From positions 186,001-250,000 of the forward strand of contig NZ_JAINVX010000002.1 in NCBI RefSeq assembly GCF_019880635.1: 64,000 nucleotides of DNA. The letters are read 5' to 3'. The notes below the pieces were generated by a model that saw nothing but the letters and a program-made list of their open reading frames with translations, did no database searches and was not told where the DNA came from. Positions 17,646-27,500 of the stretch are shown piece after piece. The translations under genes were made by a program, and so were the position numbers. Position 1 is the stretch's first letter. The number at the start of each line of letters is the position of its first letter. This DNA is from Hanstruepera marina (lineage in GTDB: Bacteria; Bacteroidota; Bacteroidia; Flavobacteriales; Flavobacteriaceae).

Positions 17646-19241
17646 ATGAAACAGATTTTTCTTCTTTTTATATTAAGCTTTGCAAGTGTTTTTGGGTTTG
17701 CCCAAAAATCATATCATGTGTTTCCTAAAGATGTTAAATCAAATCCTGGTTCATCTATGGGAAATGGTTCATTACATAACCCATGGGATTTACAAACGGC
17801 TTTAAACCAAAAACCAGAACGGGTAAATGGAGGTGATACCATTTGGTTGCATGAAGGTGTTTATAATGGGCGTTTTATTAGTAGGCTTAAAAGTACTATA
17901 GACGGAAAACAAATTATGGTATCGTCATATAAAAATGAACAGGTCGTTTTAAACGGGAATGTGAATTCTGACCAAAAGGAAGTTTTGGCTGTATATTCTC
18001 AAGGCGTTACATTTCAGAATTTTGAAGTTACTTGGTTGGGTAATTTTTCAAGGGTTGAAAAAGATGAAGCATTTCAACGTTCTGATGGGATAAATCATTA
18101 TTCAGGCAGAAATTGTAAATTCATAGGTATAAGAATATATAATAACCCTGGATCAGGATTTGGTTCTTGGAAACAAACGAGTAATGCCATAATTGAAAAT
18201 TGCATCATATATAAAAATGGATTTATGACCGATAGACGCGGAAGAGGTGTAGGAATATATATTCAAAATGCTTCAAACGATATGCGCATTGTTAAGGGTA
18301 ATATCATTTTTAATAACTATTATAAGGGTGTTGAGATTTGGTCAGCTTCACGAAAGGCTAAAAACGAGTATGTCAAAAATGTGAGTTTTGAGGAAAATAT
18401 TCTTTTTAATAACGGACTGATTTCTGGGAAATTTAGAGATAATTTAATAGTAGCGACCGATGATGTTACCAAAGTTAATATTGCCAAAAATATTGTTATA
18501 AAGAATAACATATTCTATCACAATGTATCACTTACAAAAGCCATAGAAGGTACAGAAGCACCATCATTATCTATAGGATTTAATCCAAAGGCACCAGTTA
18601 AAGATATTGTAGTGGAAAATAATGTCATTATTGGTAGAAAAGATGCCGTTCGTTTTTTAAGTGTCGAATCCATTATATTCAATAACAACAGGGTTTATAG
18701 TGGTTATATACGGTTTTACAAACAAAACTTGGAACATCTTAAAAATAAGACTTGGACATTTGCCAACAATATATATTACACCCGTAGACCACAACCTATG
18801 CGAATTCAAAGTTATCAGGATTATAACTTAAAGCAATGGTATGATGCTTATGGTCTGGATGAAAACTCAAAATGGCAACACTTTAAAGATTTTGAGCCTA
18901 ACAAATTTGTTAATATTAATAAGAATGGAGATTTAAATAATACGTTTCACGTTGCATTATTCAACGTTAATGAAACTGACATGGAAGTAGATTTTAGCAC
19001 TTATAATTTGCCTAAAAATGTAAAGTATACCATTCGTGATGTTGAAGATTATAATACGATAATGTCTCAAGGAATTCTGGATCAGTCGTTAAAAATTAAA
19101 ATCCCTATGCAAGTTGAGCGCTACCCTAGTAAAACACTAAGCAATTTTGGGGTTTTTGTTGTGAATTTTGAAATAGAAGAGAAGGTTGAGGGAAAGCACA
19201 ACAATTTTTTTAAACGAATTATGGGCTGGTTAGGCCTTTAG
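17646..19241 (+). CDS. secreted right-handed parallel beta-helix protein
   Basis: A 531-residue protein with a Sec signal peptide (MKQIFLLFILSFASVFGFAQ, cleavage after about residue 20). The body has the repeating pattern of parallel beta-helix proteins: VTFQNFEV, NCKFIGIRIYNNPGSGFG, NAIIENCIIYKNGF, FNNYYKGVEIW, VSFEENILFNNG, VIKNNIFYHN and IVVENNVIIG, one coil about every 22-25 residues from about 70 to 370. This fold is used by polysaccharide lyases and epimerases; no catalytic triad can be assigned by eye. It sits directly upstream of an MBOAT/SGNH pair, an arrangement like alginate modification genes. It likely acts in the periplasm or outside on the glycan made here. Confidence 0.75.
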   Translation: MKQIFLLFILSFASVFGFAQKSYHVFPKDVKSNPGSSMGNGSLHNPWDLQTALNQKPERVNGGDTIWLHEGVYNGRFISRLKSTIDGKQIMVSSYKNEQVVLNGNVNSDQKEVLAVYSQGVTFQNFEVTWLGNFSRVEKDEAFQRSDGINHYSGRNCKFIGIRIYNNPGSGFGSWKQTSNAIIENCIIYKNGFMTDRRGRGVGIYIQNASNDMRIVKGNIIFNNYYKGVEIWSASRKAKNEYVKNVSFEENILFNNGLISGKFRDNLIVATDDVTKVNIAKNIVIKNNIFYHNVSLTKAIEGTEAPSLSIGFNPKAPVKDIVVENNVIIGRKDAVRFLSVESIIFNNNRVYSGYIRFYKQNLEHLKNKTWTFANNIYYTRRPQPMRIQSYQDYNLKQWYDAYGLDENSKWQHFKDFEPNKFVNINKNGDLNNTFHVALFNVNETDMEVDFSTYNLPKNVKYTIRDVEDYNTIMSQGILDQSLKIKIPMQVERYPSKTLSNFGVFVVNFEIEEKVEGKHNNFFKRIMGWLGL

Positions 19242-19317
19242 TTGAATACTTGTTAATCTAAAAAAGGTATATTTACCAAATTAAGAGAGGATATTTTAAA
19301 TGCTCTTAATTTGAATT

Positions 19318-20748
19318 ATGCTTTTTAATACAGTAGATTTTGCCATCTTTCTTCCAGTAGTATTTTTGCTGTATTGGTTTGTTTTTAAAGCAAATATCAA
19401 AATTCAAAACGCTTATTTAATTGTTGTAAGCTATTTTTTTTATGCGTGTTGGGATTGGCGATTTTTAGGTCTTATTGTCATGAGTTCTTTAGTCGATTTT
19501 TTAGTTGGTAAGAAACTCGCAAAAACAAGTTTAGCAAAACAGCGTAAGTTGTTATTGGGCTTGAGTTTATTAACCAATTTAGGAATATTGGGCTTTTTTA
19601 AATATTTCAATTTTTTTATTGAAAGTTTTAGCCAAGTGTTTACCTTGTTTGGTAAATCACTTGAATCATCAACCTTGCAAATCCTACTTCCTGTAGGAAT
19701 TAGTTTTTATACATTCCAAACCTTAAGTTATACAATTGATGTTTATAGGCAAAAGATAAAACCCACCAACAATATATTTGCGTTTTTTGCTTTTGTTAGC
19801 TTTTTTCCACAGCTTGTAGCTGGACCAATTGAGCGCGCCTCAAATTTATTGCCACAATTCCTAAAGGCAAGAATATTTAATTACGATAAGGGTATTTTGG
19901 GCTTAAAACTTATTGTAATAGGACTATTCAAAAAAATGGTTATTGCCGATAACTGTGCGCGTGTTGTAGATGAAATATTCAAGTATTACCCAGAGCAAAG
20001 TGGTAGTACATTGTTTTTTGGAGCATTTTTCTTTACTTTTCAAATTTATGGCGATTTTTCTGGCTATTCTGATATTGCCATAGGGTCGGCCAAATTATTT
20101 GGGTTCGATTTAATGAAAAACTTTAACATGCCGTATTTGTCCCGAAATTTAGGTGAATTTTGGAGACGTTGGCATATTTCATTATCTACTTGGTTTCGCG
20201 ATTACGTTTACATACCGTTAGGTGGAAATAAAGGATCTAAATTAAAAGTCGTGCGTAACATATGTATTGTTTTTTTGGTAAGTGGCTTATGGCATGGAGC
20301 TAATTGGACATTTGTTGTTTGGGGGTTAATTCATGCCTTGTGTTTTTTGCCACTCATACTTACTGGTCAAAACTCAAAATTTAAAGACGTGGCAGATACA
20401 GGAAAATTGCTTCCTAGCTTAAAAACTATGCTGCAAATGGGAATAACATTTTTAATAGTTGTTTTGGCGTGGGTGTTTTTTAGAGCTGAAACGTTATATG
20501 ATGCCATACATTATTTAGGTGGAATATTTAGTAAAAGTTTATTTAGTATACCACAAGTGTCTAGAGCCTTAATTTTGTTTTTGTTGGTGTATTTGGTTAT
20601 AGAATGGTTGCAGCGAGATAAAGATCATGTTTTAGAAATCAGCTTTATAAAATCAAAACCTGTGCGTTTATTGGTCTATTATATGGTAGTATTTGTGGTG
20701 TTTTATTTCGCTGGAGAAACACAGGCCTTTATATATTTTCAATTTTAA
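19318..20748 (+). CDS. MBOAT family O-acyltransferase (AlgI-like)
   Basis: A 476-residue polytopic membrane protein of the membrane-bound O-acyltransferase family. Family landmarks are LLPVGISFYTFQTLSYTIDVYR, FFPQLVAGPIERASNLLPQF, NLGEFWRRWHISLSTWFRDYVYIPLGG and the catalytic histidine in SGLWHGANWTFVVWG. AlgI-type members move an acetyl group across the inner membrane for O-acetylation of exopolysaccharide. The length is normal. The stop TAA and the next ATG overlap by one base (TAATG at 20746-20750), coupling it to the SGNH-like partner gene, which is the usual AlgI/AlgJ or PatA/PatB arrangement. Confidence 0.93.
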   Translation: MLFNTVDFAIFLPVVFLLYWFVFKANIKIQNAYLIVVSYFFYACWDWRFLGLIVMSSLVDFLVGKKLAKTSLAKQRKLLLGLSLLTNLGILGFFKYFNFFIESFSQVFTLFGKSLESSTLQILLPVGISFYTFQTLSYTIDVYRQKIKPTNNIFAFFAFVSFFPQLVAGPIERASNLLPQFLKARIFNYDKGILGLKLIVIGLFKKMVIADNCARVVDEIFKYYPEQSGSTLFFGAFFFTFQIYGDFSGYSDIAIGSAKLFGFDLMKNFNMPYLSRNLGEFWRRWHISLSTWFRDYVYIPLGGNKGSKLKVVRNICIVFLVSGLWHGANWTFVVWGLIHALCFLPLILTGQNSKFKDVADTGKLLPSLKTMLQMGITFLIVVLAWVFFRAETLYDAIHYLGGIFSKSLFSIPQVSRALILFLLVYLVIEWLQRDKDHVLEISFIKSKPVRLLVYYMVVFVVFYFAGETQAFIYFQF

Positions 20749-21668
20749 TGAGCAGATTTCTAAAACATATTGGTTTATTGATAATTCCTATTTTTTTGGT
20801 TTGGTTTACCGTTGAATTGTTCTACAGAAATGTCTCTAATAATTATACGTTCAAAAATCAGCTTATTAAAAACGAATCTAAAGCTGTTGAGGTTTTGATT
20901 TTTGGTGATTCTCATACCTTTTATGGTTTAAATCCAGAATATTTTTCAAGTTCAACAGTAAATATGGCAAATGTAAGTCAGACAATTTATTTTGATAAAC
21001 TATTGTTTGAAGCGCATATTTCTAAATTAACAAATTTGAAATGTATAGTTATTCCTATTGAGTACACGACTTTCAGTCAAGCAGATAACACACAAGAAGA
21101 TTATTGGAGAAAGTACTTTTATGCCTCGCAAATGGACTTGACTGTGCCTTACATAAAATGGTACGACCCTAAACAATATAGTTTGGCACTTACTCAGAAA
21201 TTAGGAAAAACAGCTACTTACGTTAAAATGTATTTGAAAACCAAAACATTAGTTGGTTGTGATAAGAAAGGTTGGGGGAATACTTATATTTCTACTGTAG
21301 ACTCACTTGAATTGGAAAGGCTTTCAAAGCTAATTTCAAGAAAGCATGATGACGGTTCTATGGATTTTTCAAAAAATATAGAGCGAATAAATACTATGAT
21401 TCAGACGTGTAAGACATACAATGTTAAGGTCTTGTTGGTTAACATGCCTGTAAGTCAACCATATTTATCGCTTTTAGATCAAGAAGAAGTAGCAGCCATA
21501 TCAAGAATATCTAAAGCATTTGACTTTGATAATGAACATGTAACCCATGTGAATTTACTTTACGATAATAGCTTTTCGCGCAATGATTTTCATGATGCAG
21601 ACCATTTAAATGTCAATGGTGCAAAAAAATGTAGCACAATAATCAATTCGGTAATTGAAAACCTTTAA
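20748..21668 (+). CDS. SGNH-like membrane-anchored acetyltransferase partner of the MBOAT
   Basis: A 306-residue protein with one N-terminal membrane helix (IGLLIIPIFLVWFTVELFY) and a periplasmic domain carrying the SGNH landmarks: VLIFGDSHTFYGLNPEYF (catalytic Ser in GDSH) and near the C-terminus DFHDADHLNVNGAKK (Asp-x-x-His). In AlgJ/AlgX and PatB such proteins take the acetyl group from the MBOAT and pass it to the glycan. The one-base overlap with the MBOAT gene supports the pairing. The stop overlaps the convergent ftsE stop by four bases. Confidence 0.82.
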   Translation: MSRFLKHIGLLIIPIFLVWFTVELFYRNVSNNYTFKNQLIKNESKAVEVLIFGDSHTFYGLNPEYFSSSTVNMANVSQTIYFDKLLFEAHISKLTNLKCIVIPIEYTTFSQADNTQEDYWRKYFYASQMDLTVPYIKWYDPKQYSLALTQKLGKTATYVKMYLKTKTLVGCDKKGWGNTYISTVDSLELERLSKLISRKHDDGSMDFSKNIERINTMIQTCKTYNVKVLLVNMPVSQPYLSLLDQEEVAAISRISKAFDFDNEHVTHVNLLYDNSFSRNDFHDADHLNVNGAKKCSTIINSVIENL

Positions 21669-22345
21669 GCTTTTCGCTGAACAACCTCGTAAACTTGATT
21701 GTCATCACATTTAAGGGTTTTACTTGGATACTTTAATAGTAAGGCATAATCATGTGTGGCCATTAAAATGGTATTGCCATTTTTGTTGATGTCTTGAAGC
21801 ACTTCCATGACTTCAACACTAGTTTGTGGATCTAAATTACCTGTAGGCTCATCAGCTAAAATAAGTTCAGGATTATTTAATAAAGCTCGAGCAATGGCAA
21901 CACGCTGTTGCTCTCCACCAGATAATTCATGTGGAAATTTAAAGCCCTTGGTTTTCATGCCTACTTTGTCCAAAACCTCTTCGATTCGAGTTGTCATTTC
22001 TGTTTTGTCTTTCCATCCAGTGGCTTTTAACACAAATATTAAGTTTTCGTTTACCGTTCTATCTGTCAGTAGTTTAAAATCTTGAAAAACAACTCCTAAT
22101 TTTCTTCGTAAAAAGGGAATATCTTTTTCTTTAAGTGTTCTTAAATCGAAATTAACTATACTGCCTTCGCCTTTAGTTAGAGGCAAATCGCCATATAGAG
22201 TCTTCATGAAACTACTTTTTCCAGTTCCTGTTTTACCAATGAGGTAAACAAAATCCCCTTTATTAACTTCTACATTTACATCAGATAATACGAGGCTGTC
22301 TCCTTGATATATGGATGCGTCTTTAAGATGAAGGACTGTTTGCAT
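21665..22345 (-). CDS. ftsE: ABC transporter ATP-binding protein, FtsE
   Basis: A 226-residue ATPase. Walker A is [10 protein letters not shown] (about 37-46), the signature is LSGGEQQR, and Walker B is [12 protein letters not shown], followed by the H-loop ATHD. The sequence type ([18 protein letters not shown]-loop FQDF) fits FtsE, which with the permease FtsX signals to peptidoglycan hydrolases at the division site. No ftsX lies in the window; in Bacteroidota the two genes are often apart. The start ([13 protein letters not shown]) lies 23 bases inside the end of the upstream GT-C-like gene, so it may be co-translated with it. A LolD-type role cannot be fully excluded. Confidence 0.85.
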   Translation of the reverse strand: MQTVLHLKDASIYQGDSLVLSDVNVEVNKGDFVYLIGKTGTGKSSFMKTLYGDLPLTKGEGSIVNFDLRTLKEKDIPFLRRKLGVVFQDFKLLTDRTVNENLIFVLKATGWKDKTEMTTRIEEVLDKVGMKTKGFKFPHELSGGEQQRVAIARALLNNPELILADEPTGNLDPQTSVEVMEVLQDINKNGNTILMATHDYALLLKYPSKTLKCDDNQVYEVVQRKA

Positions 22346-23687
22346 AGTTCGTTTTTAAGAATTTTAAATTGAAAAGATTCGATAGGACAAAGTAAACAAT
22401 TAATGCGAAATAGGGAAAGCAGAATCGCGAATTTGTTCCATAAGCAACTAAAGCTTGAGCCAAAGAACCTGATAGTATAATTAGAACTAGAAATAGATCA
22501 TAATCCCAAATTTTGCATTTGCTTTTTATAAACCGTATTATTTTAATTAAGCTAAACAAAAGAAATAAAAAATTGAATAAAAGAAGAACGGGTTTTTGAA
22601 TATATAACCACAGGCCAACAAGCATGTGTTTAACGGTTTTGTTTTTAAATTTGTCAGCATTCCATAGTAAACTTGAAGCCCCTCCCCAAAAGTCTCGCCA
22701 TGAAATAAATACTTGCTTGGCATATAAATCGGGATGTACAACAAATAGATTTTTGGATATTCTACCGAGTTCAGCAGATAATTCGTGTGGACTTAATTGA
22801 GTTTCTTCCAAAAGTTCGTCGTAAGCATACCATACAGTCATGGGATACATTGATTGAGGCAAATTGTTTTCAACATAAGTTCTATGCTTAACAAAAATAT
22901 CGCGTATTAATCGGTCTTCTTTAGGGGCTTTTTCAAAAAAAGAAGTAGCTGTTTGCGCCAAATTTATACCTAGATAGTAGGAACTTGTAAAGTGCCCTAT
23001 GTTATTTTCATTAAGTTTATTCCAACCGTAAAAACATAAAAATGGTACAATAACAACGGTCAGACTTTTAAAGGCTGTATTTTTTAAATCAACATTGAAG
23101 TTTTTTACAATATAAAACAGCATAAAGCCAACAGGGAAATAAATAAACATGGGTCTTGTTAAATACAGTAAACCATATATAAGTGATAAAATGAAAAGGT
23201 GTTTGAGTTTTCCCTCATTACCTAGTAAGCCATATTTTTCAACATACCAAAAACTTAAAAGAACTAAAGTGAACGATAGTGTTTCGGTAAGAATGGCAAA
23301 TTCATAAAAAACAACATGAAGAAAAGATGTAACAATAATAGCAATCCAAAATGCCAAATTAGTATTTTTAGAATTTCTGTGCGAAAAATCAAAAAGCAAA
23401 TAGCAATTTAATAACCCTAAAATAGTTTGTATAAAAACGGTAATGTTTAGGTTTTGACCACTTAAAGCTATGAGGGCTGGAAAGCCAGGTGTGCGTTGAC
23501 CAGTATAATGTACTAAATTTAGATTCCCAATATATTGAGCCAGATTTGTATAGTCTTCGGTATCCGGAAAAAGACTTACATGGTTATAAAAACAAAACAC
23601 AAATAAACGAATCAGAAATGCATATCCTAATAGAAAGACTAATGGATATCGATTAATTGCAGCCTTTATGTTTTGAAGAAAAATCAC
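22323..23687 (-). CDS. multi-pass membrane protein, GT-C (GT39/ArnT-like) glycosyltransferase candidate
   Basis: A 454-residue integral membrane protein with about ten helices. After helix 1 comes LFPDTEDYTNLAQY and then GQRTPGFPALIAL, the acidic first periplasmic loop plus R-T-P-G-F-P pattern of GT-C enzymes of the PMT/ArnT group. The layout repeats that of the protein at 8179-9462. Its start overlaps the 3' end of the DPM1-like GT2 gene by four bases, again a donor-synthase/GT-C pair. The acceptor is unknown; it may decorate lipid A, an O-antigen or a protein. Confidence 0.65.
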   Translation of the reverse strand: MIFLQNIKAAINRYPLVFLLGYAFLIRLFVFCFYNHVSLFPDTEDYTNLAQYIGNLNLVHYTGQRTPGFPALIALSGQNLNITVFIQTILGLLNCYLLFDFSHRNSKNTNLAFWIAIIVTSFLHVVFYEFAILTETLSFTLVLLSFWYVEKYGLLGNEGKLKHLFILSLIYGLLYLTRPMFIYFPVGFMLFYIVKNFNVDLKNTAFKSLTVVIVPFLCFYGWNKLNENNIGHFTSSYYLGINLAQTATSFFEKAPKEDRLIRDIFVKHRTYVENNLPQSMYPMTVWYAYDELLEETQLSPHELSAELGRISKNLFVVHPDLYAKQVFISWRDFWGGASSLLWNADKFKNKTVKHMLVGLWLYIQKPVLLLFNFLFLLFSLIKIIRFIKSKCKIWDYDLFLVLIILSGSLAQALVAYGTNSRFCFPYFALIVYFVLSNLFNLKFLKTNYANSPSS

Positions 23688-24406
23688 TTATAGTGCCCGT
23701 AAATTTTTAAAAAGTTGAAAGGCAGGTTCAGAATATCAATAAGGGTGATTTTTGAAGCACCTACATCTGTCCATGTTAGCAAAGGAACCTCCATAATATT
23801 TTGCAAACAATAGTTTTTTCCAAAATTTAATTTAGTACGTAAAATTAATTCAACATCAAACAACCATTTAGTTTTAAAGGGATCCTTAAAAATTACATTG
23901 GCTAAACTTGATTGTATAATTTTTGCCCCACACTGTGTATCGTAAATGCCAAGCTGTAATAGAAACGTATCTATACAAGTTGCTATTATTCTACCTGAAA
24001 GATGTCGCTTTAAACGTCTTTCTATTTTGGTGCCTATTAGTTTTACGCGAGAACCCATTACAATGGATTTCTGGCTTTCAATTGCAATTTTATTTAAACG
24101 CTCAATTTCGTTTAAAGGTGTCGATAAATCGGCATCCAAATAACCAATAAAATTATATTCTTTACTAGTAGACAAAACACCTTGCCTAATAGCTTCTGCT
24201 TTACCAACATTTTTTTTTAGGTGCAGTACTTTAAAATTATCAGCATAATCGGCTAATTCATCCAAAATTTGTTGGGTATTGTCATTACTGCCATCGTTAA
24301 TAAATAGAAAGTCTAGTGTGGTGGAATAATTTTTGAAAGCTGTACTATCAATCCTATTCTCTTCATTATAGCAAGGAACAATAATACAGGTTGTGGTCAT
24401 AAACAA
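23684..24406 (-). CDS. GT2 polyprenyl-phosphate glycosyltransferase (DPM1/GtrB-like)
   Basis: A 240-residue cytoplasmic GT2 enzyme without membrane helices. Motifs: CIIVPCYNEENRI, DFLFINDGSNDNT, LKKNVGKAEAIRQGV, the metal site GYLDADLSTP, and DTQCGAKII followed by WLFDVELILR, which are characteristic of dolichyl/undecaprenyl-phosphate mannose or glucose synthases. An upstream ATG (MFMTTT) or the ATG two codons on could be the start; the difference is small. It overlaps the GT-C-like gene downstream by four bases, so its product probably serves that enzyme. Confidence 0.88.
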   Translation of the reverse strand: MFMTTTCIIVPCYNEENRIDSTAFKNYSTTLDFLFINDGSNDNTQQILDELADYADNFKVLHLKKNVGKAEAIRQGVLSTSKEYNFIGYLDADLSTPLNEIERLNKIAIESQKSIVMGSRVKLIGTKIERRLKRHLSGRIIATCIDTFLLQLGIYDTQCGAKIIQSSLANVIFKDPFKTKWLFDVELILRTKLNFGKNYCLQNIMEVPLLTWTDVGASKITLIDILNLPFNFLKIYGHYK

Positions 24407-24547
24407 TAAAAAATAGGTAGTTGTAAAAATATTATTTTCTAGTGGATTTATAAGTAATTGGAAAGTCTTTTTTAAAGTTGGTTCAAAATTTGATAAACCT
24501 GTTTATAATTATAACATATTTCTAACGTTATAAGATTGAGATTAAAT

Positions 24548-24555
24548 TATCTTTG
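24548..24555 (+). promoter_or_regulatory. probable -7 promoter element of the TPR/barrel operon
   Basis: TATCTTTG matches TAnnTTTG; the expected start is near 24562, leaving a short A-rich leader (AAATAAAATAAG) before the ATG at 24578. The -33 region lacks a clear TTG. The 171-base gap from 24407 to 24577, between divergent genes, holds nothing else recognisable. Confidence 0.5.
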
Positions 24556-24577
24556 ATTTTAAATAAAATAAGCATAC

Positions 24578-27500
24578 ATGTTAAAGCGAATAACGGTATT
24601 TTTTTTACTTATTATAGGGCTTAATTACACGATAAAAGCCCAAGAATCTGAAATATACACCAGTCATTTGGTTGACTATCAAAAAGCACTGTCACTTTAT
24701 AATAACAATCAATATTTAGCCGCTCAATCCTTGTTTAAAAGTATTAGGAAAACAGCTTCGACAGATGAAATTGTTTCCGATTGCGATTATTACATTGCTA
24801 ATTGTGCTGTACGGTTAAACCAGCAGAATGCCGATAAACTGGTTGAAGATTTTGTAGAAAACCATCCTACAAGCACAAAACGGAATACAGCATTTATTGA
24901 CGTTGCTGACTATTATTTTACCAATGGAAAGTATGCCCATGCAAAAAAATGGTATGACAAGGTAGACGAAGATGCTCTAGCCCGAAATGAACGTGAAAAA
25001 TTTAATTTCAATAATGGATATGTGTCCTTTTCAACAGGTGATTACAAATCAGCAAAAACCTATTTAAGCCAAGTTGAAAACTCATCTAAATATGGCTCGC
25101 AGGCTAAATATTATATTGGATATATGGCTTATGAAGGCGATGATTACGATGAAGCCAACACGTATTTTGATCAGGTTAGCGACCAAGAGAAATACAAGGA
25201 AAAACTATCCTATTATCAAGCCGATTTAAATTTTAAATTAGGAAAGTTTGAAGAAGCTATTAAGTTGGCTAAAGAACGATTGCCTGATAGTGACAGAGAA
25301 GAGGTTTCCGAACTTAATAAAATAATTGGAGAAAGTTATTTTAACCTGGAGCAATATGCAGAAGCCATCCCTTTTCTAAAAGAATATGAAGGAAAGCGTG
25401 GCAAATGGAATAATACCGATTATTATCAATTAGGTTATGCTTACTATAAGCAAAAGCAGTATGAAGATGCTATTTCTGAATTTAATAAGATAATAGCCGG
25501 TAATAACGGAGTTGCACAAAATGCGTATTATCATTTAGGCGAAAGTTATATTCAACTGAATAAAAAGCAAGAGGCTTTAAACGCGTTTAGAAACGCTTCT
25601 CAAATGGACTTCGATTTAAAAATTCAGGAAGATGCTTGGTTAAACTACGCAAAAATAAGTTACGACATAGGAAATCCATATCAATCGGTTCCACAGGTGC
25701 TAACGGATTATCTTGATAAATATCCAGACACCGCTTATAAAGAAGAAATTGAAATCCTGTTAATCGATTCGTATATCACGTCTAAAAACTATGAAGAAGC
25801 CCTAAAACTGTTAGAGGGTAAACGTAGTTTTGAGTACAAGGTAGCTTTTCAAAAAGTCGCTTTTTACAGAGGTTTAGAGTTGTATAACGAATCGCAATAT
25901 CAGGAAGCTTTAGATTTGTTTGAGAAGTCTTTGAAAGAACCTAGAGATCCTGTTTTTACTGCACGAGCCACATTTTGGAAAGCCGAGACCAATTATAACT
26001 TAACCAATTATGATGAAGCTTTAATTGGCTTTAAACAATTTCAGTCGCAAGCAAACAATGACTTGCCTGAATCTCAAAACATCAATTATAATTTAGCTTA
26101 CATCTATTTTAAACAGAAAAACTATTCGAATGCCGAAGCATATTTTGAGAATTTTATTTCAGAATCCAACGACGATATTCGCTTAAACGATGCATATCTG
26201 CGTTTGGGTGATGTTAATTTTGTGGCTAGTGATTATAATGAAGCTATAAATGCCTACAAACAAGCAGTTTCAATTAATAAGGTCGATTCAGATTATGCGT
26301 ATTTTCAAATGTCATTAAGCGAAGGTTATGCTGGAAAGACCAATAAGAAAATTGATGGCCTTGAACAATTTATAAAGCAATACCCTAAATCAACATTACG
26401 CGACGATGCTATGTATGAATTGGCTAACACCTATGTTAAGCAGAATGATACTGATAAAGCTATGCGATTATACAATCAGTTAGCTTCAGAATACCGTATG
26501 AGCACGTTGGTTCCAAAAGCCCAATTACGTCAAGGTTTAGTGTATTATAATGCAGGAGATAACAACGAGGCTTTAAGTAAATTTAAGAGTGTAGCTAACA
26601 ATTATCCAGGGACACCAGAAGCTACTCAAGCGGTTTCAACTGCACGTTTAATTTATATTGATTTGGGTCGAGTAAATGAGTATGCTTCTTGGGTTAAAAC
26701 ATTAGATTATGTTGATGTTACAGATGCCGATTTAGATAAGGCAACTTATGAGTCAGCAGAAAAGAAATTTTTGGAAAACAAATCATCAGATGCTATTAAG
26801 CAGTTCAATGGGTACTTAAATGAATTCCCTAACGGATTAAACGCTTTACAGGCCCATTTTTATTTAGCTCAATTGTATTTTAAAGACGATTTGCAAACGA
26901 ATGCCAAACCACATTTTAAGTACGTAACTGAAGCACCACAAAATGAATTTACTGAAGAAGCTTTATTACGTTTATCCCAAATTAATTTAAATGAAAAGGA
27001 TTGGGTTGGTGCACTACCAATTTTAAAACGCTTGGAAGCTGAAGCGAGTTTTCCTCAAAATGTTGTTTTTGCACAGTCTAATCTTATGAAAGCCAATTAT
27101 CAATTAAATAATTACGATGAGGCTGTTGCTTATGCTGAAAAGGTGTTGAGACAATCAAAAATTGATAATAAAATTACAAGTGACGCCTATGTTATAATTG
27201 CTAGGTCAGCTATTAAAACCAATAACGAAAGCCGAGCACGTGAGGCCTATGTTGAAGTAGAAAGAACAGCTTCCGGAGAAACGGCTGCAGAGGCTATGTA
27301 TTATAAGGCTTACTTTTTAAACCAGGAAGGAAATTATGAGCAGTCCAATACCGTTGTGCAAAAATTGGCCAAAGATTATTCATCATATAAATATTATAGT
27401 GCCAAAGGGCTCATAGTCATGGCTAAAAATTTCTACAATTTGGATGATGCGTTTCAAGCTACCTATATTTTAGAAAGTGTTATTGAAAATTTCTCCGATT

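Noticed and set aside
6233-24406. Polysaccharide region as a recently acquired island
   Set aside because: No integrase, transposase, att site or tRNA at its ends, and base use looks like that of the flanking genes by eye; strand switching alone does not show transfer.
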